Below are positions 16,741 to 25,902 of a stretch of DNA of 64,000 nt, one piece after another. Made by a program: the position numbers and the translations under genes. Source of the stretch: AG-12 sp027319585 (GTDB lineage Bacteria; Chloroflexota; Dormibacteria; Aeolococcales; Bog-877). The notes below the pieces were generated by a model, which was not told where the DNA came from, did not search any database, and saw only the letters and a program-made list of their open reading frames with translations. The stretch's first letter is position 1. The number at the start of each line of letters is the position of its first letter. The stretch covers positions 45,334 through 109,333 of the forward strand of contig DAHVMY010000002.1 in assembly GCA_027319585.1 (NCBI GenBank), in the 5' to 3' direction.

Positions 16741-17582
16741 GCCGATGGATTCTCCGGGGTTTGCGCAGCGGAATCCGTACCACCCGCTTCCCGAGTCCGA
16801 CCCCGCCGTACGAGGAAGGAGCGAGTTCCACGGTCCGCCTGCAGTGGCAGCGACTCAGCGCCCCGGATGCTCTGGCCGCAGCCCAAATGTGCCCTAGCGG
16901 AGCGATCCAGGCGCAGGGTACGGAAGTGGAGGGAGAGCTGACCTACGATGCGGGACGATGCATCATGTGCGGCCGCTGCGCCCGGCACCTCCCGCAAGTT
17001 TTCCTGCCGGTGAAGGATGGCCGGGTGGCGGTGCGCCAGCGGAGCAGCCTGGTCACCAGGGTGGGATGGAGCGCGGCTAACCGGCCTCTGCCGCTCGAGT
17101 TGGGCCGAGCGGCGGAGGAGGTCCGCCAGCGAGCGGTCAGGATCTTTCGTCACTCCCTCCACATCCGCCATGTGGATGCCGGATCCTGCAACGGCTGCGA
17201 GTCTGAGTTGCAGATGCTGACCGGACCCTACGCGGACCTGCATCGGCTGGGCATATTCTTCACGCCGACCCCTCGTCACGCGGATGTCCTGCTCGTGACC
17301 GGGGTGGTCACCGTCAACATGGAGCGGCCTCTCATGGAGACCTATGCGGCGATGCCTGAACCCAAGTTGGTGATCGCAGCTGGGGTTTGCGCGGTCAGTG
17401 GCGGCAGCTTCGCCGGAGGCCCGGTCACCCGGGGTCCGGTGGACCGCCTGCTCCCGGTCGATGTCCACATCCCCGGATGCCCTCCCACGCCCCAGGCCAT
17501 GCTCCACGGTCTGCTGCTGGCGATGAATCGGGCAGAGGACAGACCTGGACCTGAGCCTGAGGAGGTGGCTGATGGCGCTTGA
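16737..17582 (+). CDS. Ehr small subunit: half-ferredoxin fused to NuoB/HyfI-like domain
   Basis: A 281-residue iron-sulfur protein. Residues 45-95 are a degenerate 2[4Fe-4S] ferredoxin: C52 (MCPSGAI) plus C75, C78 and C81 (CIMCGRC). The other four expected Cys are missing, leaving exactly one cluster, since a ferredoxin cluster takes three Cys from one motif and the fourth from the other. Residues 140-270 are the NuoB/HyfI domain with its own cluster: C151 and C154 (CNGCE), C218 (GVCA), C248 (PGCPP). The protein should pass electrons between the donor or acceptor and the large subunit. It overlaps the large-subunit gene by ATGA and the next gene by 11 bp. Confidence 0.87.
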   Translation: MSRWILRGLRSGIRTTRFPSPTPPYEEGASSTVRLQWQRLSAPDALAAAQMCPSGAIQAQGTEVEGELTYDAGRCIMCGRCARHLPQVFLPVKDGRVAVRQRSSLVTRVGWSAANRPLPLELGRAAEEVRQRAVRIFRHSLHIRHVDAGSCNGCESELQMLTGPYADLHRLGIFFTPTPRHADVLLVTGVVTVNMERPLMETYAAMPEPKLVIAAGVCAVSGGSFAGGPVTRGPVDRLLPVDVHIPGCPPTPQAMLHGLLLAMNRAEDRPGPEPEEVADGA

Positions 17583-19662
17583 GCTCCTGGCAGCCGCCCT
17601 GGCATGCTATGCGGTCGCCAGCCTGCTCGGCCTCGGGGTGCTGTGGTGGCGTGGATTCGCCGAGCTATCGGCTGCGGCGGGGTTCGTGGCCGGCCTGCTC
17701 GGAGTGGGCACCGCCGCGGTCTGGCTGGGCGGGGGGCGTGGCGTCCTGCTCTTACCGGTAAGCACGCCATTGGGTGGCTTCACGGTGGCAGCCACCCCGC
17801 TGGCGGCTACCTTCGTGCTCCTCACGGGGGTGGTGAGCAGCGGCCTGTCGTTGTTCACGGCAGGCTACACACCGCATGTTGGCGGTGCCTTGCGCCAGGC
17901 CTGCGTCCACTCGTTGCTCAATATCACGTTTGCGGCGGTCATCCTGGTGCTGGCGGCCGCAAATGCCCTCACGTTCTTGGTGGCGTGGGAGACGATGGTG
18001 ATCGCAACCTACGTGCTGGTCACGGTCGAGTTCGATCGGCCGGGCCGGCCTCAGGCCGCGTTTCTGATGCTGGCGCTTTCCAAACTCGGATTCATCGCGA
18101 TCGCCGGCGGCTTTGCCGCAATGGGCGCTCTGCGCAGCGGGGTCTCCTTCGCCACCCTCGCCCGTCATCCGGCACCTGGAGCGGGGCTGGCTTCGATCGT
18201 CTTTCTGTTGTTTTTGATAGGGTTCGGGGTCAAAGCTGGCCTGGTACCGCTGCAGGGGTGGCTCACCGAGGCACATCCGGCGGCACCCGCCAACGTATCC
18301 GCGGCGCTGTCCGGGGTCGTGGTCGCCGTTGCCATCTACGGCTTGGTCCTGACCGTCTTGACCTTGCTCGGCCCGCCCTCCGCCTGGTGGGGCTATCTCA
18401 CCCTGGGTGCAGGGGTCATCACCGCCCTCTACGGAGTGCTGTTCTCACTGGTGGTGCCCAACTTCAAGCGGATGTTGGCCTACAGCACCATCGAGAACCT
18501 GGGCTTCATGATCGCCATGGTGGGCCTGGCACTGGTGTTCATCAGCAGTCATCAGCCGCTCCTGGGGGCTGCCGCGCTGGTGGTTGCGATCCTGCACGCG
18601 CTGTACCACGGCCTGCTCAAGAGCACCGCCTTCATGGGCGCGGGTTGCATTGACGTAGCTACCCATGGCCTTGATCTGGATCGTCTCGGAGGTCTGGCCC
18701 GGCGCATGCGGTGGTCCACGTTGCTCTTCTTCGTGGCCGCCATGGGTCTGGCCGGGATCCCGCCGCTGAACGGCTTTCAAACGGAATGGCTGGGACTCCA
18801 GATGCTGATTCGATCGCGCATCCTGGCCACCCCCGAGAGCCGCCTCTACCTGGCCGGAGCCGGACTGCTGTTGACGCTCACGTTCGCCCTGGCCACCACC
18901 GCCTACGTCCGGGTCTTCGGGGGTGCCTTCCTAGGCGCACCGCGGAGCCGGGAGGCCCGCCAGGCACGCGAGGTGCCCTGGACCATGCGGCTCGGTATGT
19001 TCGTAACCGCCGCCGCCGCCGTGGTCACCGCTCTGGTGCCGGCAATCGGCATCGGCGCCGCAGTCACCTCCGCCTCGGCAGTCACACGCGTGCCTCAGCT
19101 CTTGAACGCCCTGCTTCCGCCGATCTTCCTGAAGCCCCAGCAGTTCGCACTGCCCGCGCGCCTGGGGGGCACATTCCTGAGCCAGATTCTTCCCGGCAAC
19201 GGGGTGGTGATCACCCCAACCAGTTTCAACTACGCGTTCATCTCGCCTCCATACATTCTGCTCAGCCTGCTGGCGGTGATCGGGCTGACCGCGGGCGCAA
19301 TCCACCTGCTGGGCCGCGGCGAACCCATGCGGCGGGACCCCTGGGTCGGTGGCGGGAGCAGCTTCCGGCCGTCGATGCAGTACACCGCCACCGGTTTCAC
19401 CAACCTATTCCGCTCGACCTTCGGAAGGGTCTTTCGGGATCGGCGCACAGTCGCCCAGGAGTACCACCAGTCGCCTTACTACGCCCATTCGGTCAGCTAC
19501 GAGCGCAGGGTGGTGGAACCGGTCGAGACCTATCTCTACCGTCCCGTGGTTCTAGCGGCCCGGCAGCTGTCGGCTCGGTTCGGCGTGATCCAAGGGGGGA
19601 ACGTCGGTCTGTACCTGCTCTACGTGGTCGCGGTCTTCGTAATTCTGCTGCTGATCCACTGA
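17572..19662 (+). CDS. Ehr/Hyf-type complex subunit, antiporter-like HyfB/NuoL-like
   Basis: A 696-residue membrane protein, the largest of the operon, with about sixteen helices and a soluble loop around 590-650 before a last C-terminal helix (YLLYVVAVFVILLL). Channel motifs are FLVAWETMVIATYVL, carrying the membrane Glu, GVKAGLVPLQGWLTEAHPAA, FKRMLAYSTIENLGF and HGLLKSTAFMGAGCI. These match HyfB and NuoL-type subunits. It is the second ion channel of the complex and the last gene of the operon; its 3' end overlaps the convergent MarR frame by 111 bp. ATG start at 17572. Confidence 0.9.
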   Translation: MALELLAAALACYAVASLLGLGVLWWRGFAELSAAAGFVAGLLGVGTAAVWLGGGRGVLLLPVSTPLGGFTVAATPLAATFVLLTGVVSSGLSLFTAGYTPHVGGALRQACVHSLLNITFAAVILVLAAANALTFLVAWETMVIATYVLVTVEFDRPGRPQAAFLMLALSKLGFIAIAGGFAAMGALRSGVSFATLARHPAPGAGLASIVFLLFLIGFGVKAGLVPLQGWLTEAHPAAPANVSAALSGVVVAVAIYGLVLTVLTLLGPPSAWWGYLTLGAGVITALYGVLFSLVVPNFKRMLAYSTIENLGFMIAMVGLALVFISSHQPLLGAAALVVAILHALYHGLLKSTAFMGAGCIDVATHGLDLDRLGGLARRMRWSTLLFFVAAMGLAGIPPLNGFQTEWLGLQMLIRSRILATPESRLYLAGAGLLLTLTFALATTAYVRVFGGAFLGAPRSREARQAREVPWTMRLGMFVTAAAAVVTALVPAIGIGAAVTSASAVTRVPQLLNALLPPIFLKPQQFALPARLGGTFLSQILPGNGVVITPTSFNYAFISPPYILLSLLAVIGLTAGAIHLLGRGEPMRRDPWVGGGSSFRPSMQYTATGFTNLFRSTFGRVFRDRRTVAQEYHQSPYYAHSVSYERRVVEPVETYLYRPVVLAARQLSARFGVIQGGNVGLYLLYVVAVFVILLLIH

Positions 19663-20172
19663 CCTCCCCGGGCTCTCGCCGCCGCCAGGTGCATCGCCAG
19701 TTGCCGTGGCCCGCCGGCGGGGCGGCCGCAAGGCGTCCCCGGTAATCTCCGGAATCGACGCCTCCATCAGATCGAGGAGCTCCCGGGCCAGCTCCAATCC
19801 GACCGAATTTGGTCGCACCATGATCTGCCGCCTGTCTCTGGTGCTTGGTTGGCAACCGACCAGCCGCCGCCGCTCGAGCCGATCCACGATCCGGCTGAGC
19901 CCACTCGCGCTGAAACCGCTCTCGGCAGCGAGCCCGGACATCGTTGCCGTTCCGCCGGCTGTGGCGGCCACCCGTACCAGCACCTCCGCGGCGGCGAGGT
20001 CGATCCCATGAGCTGCAACGACCACCCGGTCCAATTGACCGCCCCACCGACGCGCCTGAGCCAGCAGGTCCAGGATCCTAGCCAGGTTGGGATAGAGGGC
20101 TGGTGTCCCTGACTCGCCGACCCCCGGTGATGGCTCGGTCCGGCCGCAGCTGCATCTGGGGCCCCTGGTCAC
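19552..20172 (-). CDS. MarR-family transcriptional regulator with long basic tail
   Basis: The MarR core is clear: NLARILDLLAQARRWGGQL, then ALA-rich helices, recognition helix ASGLSRIVDRLERR, and wing PSTRDRRQIMVRPN. The start is uncertain. A GTG at 20172 is used; an upstream in-frame start at 20280 is possible, and no Shine-Dalgarno helps. After the last helix (LARELLDLMEAS) the frame continues through a low-complexity Arg/Gly/Pro tail into the antisense of the HyfB-like gene. That tail is unusual for MarR and may mean a lost stop codon. It is convergent with the Ehr operon, so direct control of that operon is not implied. Confidence 0.72.
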   Translation of the reverse strand: MTRGPRCSCGRTEPSPGVGESGTPALYPNLARILDLLAQARRWGGQLDRVVVAAHGIDLAAAEVLVRVAATAGGTATMSGLAAESGFSASGLSRIVDRLERRRLVGCQPSTRDRRQIMVRPNSVGLELARELLDLMEASIPEITGDALRPPRRRATATGDAPGGGESPGRSVDQQQNYEDRDHVEQVQTDVPPLDHAEPSRQLPGR

Positions 20173-20754
20173 GGAGTGCGAATCACGGCTTCGAATCCGA
20201 GCCGGCGCCGCCAGGCTCTGCGGGCCGGTCTCACACTCGCCAGCAACGGTGAGACTTGGTGAAGACAGCCTGATCCCCACCGGCGCATGCCGGCGGCGAA
20301 CCGTCGCGAGCCGTCAGCAACCAAGGGGGCGTAGGTGCGGCAGCCGCTTCGCGAACGCCTTGGCCTGGCACCTTCTGGCAGCTCAGATCCATGCACCAAG
20401 CCGGCTGCCGGCAACCGCTGCCTACGCCAGACAGGACGGGACCAACGCGACGGACGGGGCACGGCACCACTCCTGATTCGCAACGACCGCGGCTTCTGTG
20501 TAGAAGCCATCAGTCGGCGAACCGACGAGCGCGGGCCTCATCGCGTTCCAGATTGTAAGCGGCAAGGGCCCCAGCGGGCGCGGCCGGGCTGGGTCAGCTC
20601 CGCTACGGGACCGCACCTCCTTCCCCGTTTGAGGACATCCCTGTTGGGGGAACCTCGTGCTCGGGACAGGACCGAGGTCCTTCCCGACCGGCCGGTCGCT
20701 GCGGCCCCGAGCCGGCCCACCGTGTTGCGGGCCCCTGGGAAGGCGCCTGCGCGT
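20173..20754. other. Intergenic region, nothing recognised
   Basis: About 580 bp upstream of the MarR gene and downstream of the KimA-like gene. Open frames here are antisense or low-complexity. I see no RNA gene, repeat or terminator with a T-run. Confidence 0.45.
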
Positions 20755-22602
20755 TCACTCGTCGTGCAGGGGGAGGGTCAACCGGGCCACGATCACATTG
20801 CGGCGGCGGCGTAGGGCTGCCGAGAGCACCAGATCGAGGTGGTTGTGAAGGATCCGGTGCCAGAAGTGGCTGGGCACGATGACCGGGATGAGCAGGACCA
20901 CCCTCCTGGTCGATGAGGGCTTCAGACTGCTCAGGTATCGGAGCAGGGGCCGCGCCACCGAGTGGTACTGGGAGTGGAGCACCACCAATTCCACTCCCGG
21001 GTCCCAGCGCGCCCACTCCTCCTCGACCGCCTTCTGACGCTCGCTGTCCTCGGCGAACACCACCGTCACCGCATGCACCTCGTCGCCCATCGAGAGCGCC
21101 TGAGACAGGGCTTCGCGAGTCAGCTTGGACACCTCGGTGAAGGGCACCACCACGATCGAGCGGCCCCGCCGGGGCTTGGCGGGGCGATCTCCCAGGCGGA
21201 TCTCGGCCGCGACCCGGCGGTAGTACCGGTGAACCCGGACGAAGAGCAGGATCAGGAGCGGAATGGCGATGACCACGACCCATGCCCCCTCCCGGAACTT
21301 GGTCAGGACGAAGATCAGGGTGGAGATGCCGCTGGCGGTGGCCCCGACCGCGTTCAGCGCCGCCCGCCACCGCCAACCGCCTTCGCGGCCCCGGAGCCAG
21401 TGACGCACCATGCCGGATTGGGCCAGGGTGAACCCGGTGAACACCCCGATCGCGAAGAGCGGGATCAGAGAGTCGGTGTTGCCCCCGGTGGCGATCAGGA
21501 GGATGGCGGCCAAGACCGCCAACGCCACGATCCCATAGGTGAAGACCAGGCGGTCCCCCCGGATCGCGAAGGCGTGCGGAAGGCGGTGGTCGGCCGCCAG
21601 CAGGCTCGCCAGCACGGGCAGCCCTCCGAAGCTGGTGTTGGCGGCCAGGGCCAGGGCCAGCGTCACCAGCAGCGAGATCGCGTCGAACAGCCAACCCCGA
21701 CCCAACGAATAGGCGACTATCTGGTTGAGCACCGCGTTGCCGGCCCGGGGCTCGACGTGGAACCTCTGCACCAAAACCGCCAGCCCCAGCAGCATCGCGG
21801 CCAGCAGGATGCCCAAGAGCAGCTCCGTCTGCCGGGCGGTCCTGACCCGGGGCTTGCGAAACAGGGGAACGCCGTTGGCGATGGCCTCGACCCCGGTCAA
21901 GGCACTGCAACCCGCCGAGAACGCCTGCAGGATGAGCAGCACGCCGACCGCCTGGAGCGTGTGGGTCGCCACCTGGGCAGCGCCGAACTGACGCAGGTGG
22001 GGGGCGAAGGGGTGGATCAAACCGACCCCGATCACCGCCAGGACCGCGACGATGAAACCCAGCGTCGGCAGGAGGAACGCGCGCGCCCCCTCCCCCAGAC
22101 CCCGCAGGTTGAGCACGGTGATCACGGCCAGGATCGCCAGGCATATGGGCACCGTGAAGGGGAAGAGGCCCGGGAACGCGGAGGTCAGCGAGCCCACCCC
22201 GGCGGCGATTGAGACCGCCACCGTTAGCGTGTAGTCCACGATCAGAGCGGCCCCCGCGAGCAGGGTGAGCCAGCGCCCCAGGTTGGCGCGTGCGACCGCA
22301 TAGGCGCCCCCTCCTCCGGGATACGCCACTATCACCTGGAGGTAGGACGCCACCAGGAGGCACAGCAGCCCGACGATCGCCAGGCTTATCCAGGGCGCCA
22401 GCCGGAGTGCGGCCAGGCCGCCGGCGCCGAGTGCGACCAGCAGTGCCTGGGGCCCGTACGCGACGGAGGTCAACGCGTCCAGGGAGAGGGCGGAGAGCCC
22501 CTCCACAGGATTGATCTCCTCCTTGGCCCCCTCGCTGGACTTGAGCGGGCGGCCCAGCACAATCCGGCCCAGCTTCAGCGTCACCTGCTCCTTTGCCAAC
22601 AC
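20755..22602 (-). CDS. KimA-like APC-superfamily transporter
   Basis: A 615-residue transporter: about twelve helices (45-440) and a cytosolic C-terminal domain of about 170 residues. The N-terminus (GRPLKSSEGAKEEINPVEGL, then LSLDALTSVAYGPQAL) and the block AYPGGGGAYAVARANLG, then LIVDYTLTVAVSIAAGVGS, closely follow the KimA/YdaO type. Members of that type import K+ with protons and are controlled by c-di-AMP in Firmicutes. Other members of this branch carry amino acids. The tail (IVVVPFTEVSKLTREALSQA) has a universal-stress-like fold. It is divergent from a methyltransferase gene (244 bp). I looked for a c-di-AMP riboswitch upstream and found none convincing. Confidence 0.83.
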   Translation of the reverse strand: MLAKEQVTLKLGRIVLGRPLKSSEGAKEEINPVEGLSALSLDALTSVAYGPQALLVALGAGGLAALRLAPWISLAIVGLLCLLVASYLQVIVAYPGGGGAYAVARANLGRWLTLLAGAALIVDYTLTVAVSIAAGVGSLTSAFPGLFPFTVPICLAILAVITVLNLRGLGEGARAFLLPTLGFIVAVLAVIGVGLIHPFAPHLRQFGAAQVATHTLQAVGVLLILQAFSAGCSALTGVEAIANGVPLFRKPRVRTARQTELLLGILLAAMLLGLAVLVQRFHVEPRAGNAVLNQIVAYSLGRGWLFDAISLLVTLALALAANTSFGGLPVLASLLAADHRLPHAFAIRGDRLVFTYGIVALAVLAAILLIATGGNTDSLIPLFAIGVFTGFTLAQSGMVRHWLRGREGGWRWRAALNAVGATASGISTLIFVLTKFREGAWVVVIAIPLLILLFVRVHRYYRRVAAEIRLGDRPAKPRRGRSIVVVPFTEVSKLTREALSQALSMGDEVHAVTVVFAEDSERQKAVEEEWARWDPGVELVVLHSQYHSVARPLLRYLSSLKPSSTRRVVLLIPVIVPSHFWHRILHNHLDLVLSAALRRRRNVIVARLTLPLHDE

Positions 22603-22846
22603 TCGATTCCGGTGGTGACCGAGAGGTTACCGGCAAGGACCGGGTGATCCGGGATCGGAACGGCCTGAAGGGCAGTGGCCGCGGCCGGGCGATTCACTTG
22701 AGGACCCTGATCGGCGCGGGGCGCCGGCGACCCTCGCCCACCCGCAAACCTTTTGGGCAGTTACAGCGTTGTCCAGACACAGGGCCGGGCGCGGCGCTGC
22801 GATTCTCGGTCCGGTTTCGCCGCCAGCTGCGGTTGGGGAGATCTTG

Positions 22847-23473
22847 ATGGTGGAAGGTGAGATGGACGCCGGCGGCACGGCCTGGGACCGGCGCTTCGCC
22901 GAGCACCAGTGGTCGCAAACGCCCGACCCGATGCTCCTTGAACTGGCCGATCCCCTCGGGGGAGGAAGGGCGCTCGACCTCGGCTGCGGCCCCGGTCGCA
23001 ATGCGATCTGGTTGGCCCAACACGGCTTCTCGGTCACCGGGGTGGACAACTCCAAGGTGGCGCTCCAGCAGGCGAGAGAGCGCGCCCTGGAGGCCGGCGT
23101 CGATCTCGACCTGGTGGAAGCCGATCTCACCGAGTACCGGCCCCCGCCTGCGCACTTCGATCTCGTGGTCATGGCGCACATTCACCCGGGTCCGGATCTG
23201 CTGCCGGCGATCATCCTGAGGTCGACTGCGGGGCTGCGCGCGGGTGGGCACCTGTTCGTGATCGGTCACCACCTGAGTGAGCTCGGGCACGACGGCCCCC
23301 CGCGGGAGGAGCTGCTCTACACGGAGGAGCGGCTGCTGGCCGCGGTTCCTAACGCGCTGGAGATCGAGAGGTTGGAGACGGTGGCGCGCCAGGGCACTGA
23401 CCACGGCGAGGAGCGCCAGAGTCAGGCCGTTCTGCTGTGGGCGACGCGACGAGCCGATCCCTCCCCGCATTGA
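22847..23473 (+). CDS. Class I SAM-dependent methyltransferase (TehB-like)
   Basis: A 208-residue cytoplasmic protein with DLGCGPGRNAIWLAQHGFSV as motif I, GVDNSKVALQQARERA after beta-2, VEADLTEY as motif II, and FDLVVMAHIHP as motif III. This run matches the small TehB/UbiE-like methyltransferases that detoxify tellurite, thiols or other small molecules. Start ATG 22847 follows GGGGAG. It stands alone: the KimA-like gene diverges upstream and a secreted glycosidase starts 126 bp downstream. Substrate unknown. Confidence 0.83.
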   Translation: MVEGEMDAGGTAWDRRFAEHQWSQTPDPMLLELADPLGGGRALDLGCGPGRNAIWLAQHGFSVTGVDNSKVALQQARERALEAGVDLDLVEADLTEYRPPPAHFDLVVMAHIHPGPDLLPAIILRSTAGLRAGGHLFVIGHHLSELGHDGPPREELLYTEERLLAAVPNALEIERLETVARQGTDHGEERQSQAVLLWATRRADPSPH

Positions 23474-23599
23474 CCGCGGGCATGCAAGATCTCCACTGGG
23501 TCCGGCTCTGCCCGTTGGAGCAGCGGCGCATGGTCTTGGCCGCCGGGCAGGCGGCGTCACCTGCCGACTCCGACACAGCACGCGCGGTCCCGGCCGGGG

Positions 23600-25879
23600 A
23601 TGGCTGACCCAAGCCCGCGGAGACCCTGGGGACGTCCCCGGCCTTTGCCTTGCTGGGGGCGGGTGGCGCTCACCATCGTCGCCTTGGCGATCGTGGCGGT
23701 GGGCGGCGAGTTCTCGAGCTTCGCCGGCGGCCAGGAGCCGGAGTTGAGTCACCAGTACTCAAGCCCGACCGGCCCACTGGCGCCGGGCGTCTGGAGCTGG
23801 GCCACCCAGAGTGGCAGGGCCATCACCATCCGAGAGCGCTCATATCGTCTTGCGCTCACCCGCACGACCGACCTTCTCTCGGTGAGGGCCTCCGGGTCCT
23901 CGTACGCGTTCCCGATGGCGGCCCTCATCGGCCGCGCCCAACTGCCCGCGAGGGCTCGTTTCGTGGCGACGACCGACCAGTCGGAGCTGCGGCTCTACAT
24001 CTTCACCGCAGGTGGCAAGCTCCTCGAACGCGCTGTCCTCGACGCCCGGCCCAGCTACTTCACGATCAGCTTCGAAGCCCTCCTGGGCCGCGATCACCTG
24101 GCCGCGCCGACGTTCCTCTCCAACGGCACCCGAGGACTGCCCCTTGCCTTCCTCCGCCACGCCTTCAGTCCGGACCCGGTGTCCCCATCCCTCGCGCCGA
24201 CCCCCACCACCTATCTCGGCGTGCACCATCCGTTCCACACCGCTCCCTTTGCCCCGCCGCCATTCCAACTCTGCTTCCAAGCCGGCGCGAGGTGGACCGG
24301 GGTCGGCTTGGTGCAAGTGCCGGACGCGACCGCTCTGGCGCTGACTCGACGGGGCGGCGTGTATGTCAACTACCCGTTGACCGAGCTGGCCACGATCCGG
24401 GACCGAGGGGCCGGGGGGCGCGTGAGCCCACCCCAGGCGGTCCCGGCGACGGGCGCTGCCGGCATCTGGCTCGGGTTCCCCTCCCTGGTGTTCACCTTCG
24501 GCCGGACTCCGGGGCTGACCCTGCTGTCCTACCAGGCCGCCCTTGCCCGCATGGGGGAGGCACCGGTGCCCGGGAACGCCAGCCACCCCCCGGCATGGTG
24601 GGCCTGGCCCATGGTCGACACATGGGGACAGCAGCTGGTGGCCGGTGCAGCCCGGACCTCGCAGCGGTACACCGCCGCCTGGGTCCAGCGCTTTGTGCAG
24701 CAGTGGCGGCAGCGGTTCGAGGTCCGTCACTTCACTGTGATTCTGGACGCCCAGTGGCAGGCCCGCCTGGGCTATGCCATCCCCAGCGCTCGCTTCGGCG
24801 GGGTGCAGGGTATGCGTCAACTGATCCGCCGGCTGCAGGCGCAGGGCCTCAAGGTGATGCTCTGGTGGCCACTTTGGAAGCAGGAGAGCAGCCACGGCAG
24901 GCGCAGCCGTGTGGACCCCACCTCCCCCACCTTCCCGGCCCTCACAACCCGGCAGATGGATGAACTCCTGGGAACCGGGCCTGGGGAACTCGGCGCCAAC
25001 GGCCTCAAACTGGACTGGGGCTTCCTGGTGCCGCCACCCAACCTTGAGCGGATCGACCGGCCCGAGCTCGGCATCGGCGCCGCCCTCCTGCTGCGCTACA
25101 TGCGGCTGCTGTCCGGCGCGGCGTGGCAGGCGGATCCCCAGGCGCTGATCGACGCGAGCGCCGTGGCGCCGCAGTTCGGCGCCACCGAGGACACCCTGCG
25201 CCTGTACGACGCCGCCCGAGCCTCCACCTGGAGCTACCGCGCTGCGATCGTCAGCGCGGTGGACCCCAATCGCCTCATCGACGGGGATGGCTGGCGTCTC
25301 AGCCGATCGCAGGCGGTCGCGCACACCGTGGAGAGCGCGGTCTTCGGGATCCCGGCCATGTACTACGCGACGCGCTGGTCTGGTGGCCACCCGATCTCTT
25401 TGACTCTGGCCCGCGCGTTGGGCTCAGTCCTGTCGCTGGGCCAGCAGCGAGGCAGGAACGGCCAGGCCAGGCTGGCCGCCTCGGGCCGGTGGACGTATGA
25501 GGTGGGTGGCCGCCTTCGCGCCGCCACGCTGGCCCACGCTCGAGCGTTGGTGGTGTACCGGTACTCCCGCGGGGGCCGTCTGACCCAGGCGATCGTGGTC
25601 AGCGCCCTCACCACCAACCTCCAGATCGGGTCGGTCGGTCACAGCCGTCCCAGCGGCGTGACCGACCCCGGCGGAGGGAGGGTTATCTACCACCGCGACG
25701 GCAGCGTCCTGGACTTCCTAGCCCGAGCTGGGGATCGCTACGTGGTGCGGTACCTGAGCCCGGGGCCGGTGGTGGCTCCCCGACCCGGCAGCCGGGTGTC
25801 CACCGAGGAGGAGTTCCAAGCCTCCGGCGGCGGCATGGCCCCGGGGTACTGGCGCCCCTTCGTCGGGGCGACCTCATGA
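23600..25879 (+). CDS. Membrane-anchored putative glycoside hydrolase (GH31/GH36-like barrel)
   Basis: A 759-residue protein. A basic N-terminus and a single hydrophobic helix (about 24-38) anchor it or act as an uncleaved signal. Residues 60-330 look like an all-beta sandwich; 340-620 look like a TIM barrel. Barrel signs are WWAWPMVDTWG, FTVILDAQWQ, QGLKVMLWWPLWKQ and NGLKLDWGFL. The KLDWG turn resembles the nucleophile strand of alpha-galactosidase-like GH36/GH31 clans. The C-terminal 130 residues are again beta. The start follows GGGG. I am sure it is exported and carbohydrate-enzyme-like; the exact family and sugar are not certain. Confidence 0.6.
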   Translation: MADPSPRRPWGRPRPLPCWGRVALTIVALAIVAVGGEFSSFAGGQEPELSHQYSSPTGPLAPGVWSWATQSGRAITIRERSYRLALTRTTDLLSVRASGSSYAFPMAALIGRAQLPARARFVATTDQSELRLYIFTAGGKLLERAVLDARPSYFTISFEALLGRDHLAAPTFLSNGTRGLPLAFLRHAFSPDPVSPSLAPTPTTYLGVHHPFHTAPFAPPPFQLCFQAGARWTGVGLVQVPDATALALTRRGGVYVNYPLTELATIRDRGAGGRVSPPQAVPATGAAGIWLGFPSLVFTFGRTPGLTLLSYQAALARMGEAPVPGNASHPPAWWAWPMVDTWGQQLVAGAARTSQRYTAAWVQRFVQQWRQRFEVRHFTVILDAQWQARLGYAIPSARFGGVQGMRQLIRRLQAQGLKVMLWWPLWKQESSHGRRSRVDPTSPTFPALTTRQMDELLGTGPGELGANGLKLDWGFLVPPPNLERIDRPELGIGAALLLRYMRLLSGAAWQADPQALIDASAVAPQFGATEDTLRLYDAARASTWSYRAAIVSAVDPNRLIDGDGWRLSRSQAVAHTVESAVFGIPAMYYATRWSGGHPISLTLARALGSVLSLGQQRGRNGQARLAASGRWTYEVGGRLRAATLAHARALVVYRYSRGGRLTQAIVVSALTTNLQIGSVGHSRPSGVTDPGGGRVIYHRDGSVLDFLARAGDRYVVRYLSPGPVVAPRPGSRVSTEEEFQASGGGMAPGYWRPFVGATS

Positions 25880-25902
25880 GTCCTTTGGCGAAGACGCCGC
25901 GG

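Noticed and set aside
12076..19662. Formate hydrogenlyase or NiFe hydrogenase
   Set aside because: All four NiFe cysteines of the large subunit are replaced and no maturation or formate dehydrogenase genes are present.
20603..22636. Long leftward open frame (677 codons) overlapping the KimA-like gene in another phase
   Set aside because: Pro/Gly/Arg-rich shadow of the real gene in high-GC DNA; the transporter frame has clear family motifs.
22603..22846. c-di-AMP (ydaO-type) riboswitch upstream of the KimA-like gene
   Set aside because: Only scattered short matches; the conserved core and stems could not be laid out.
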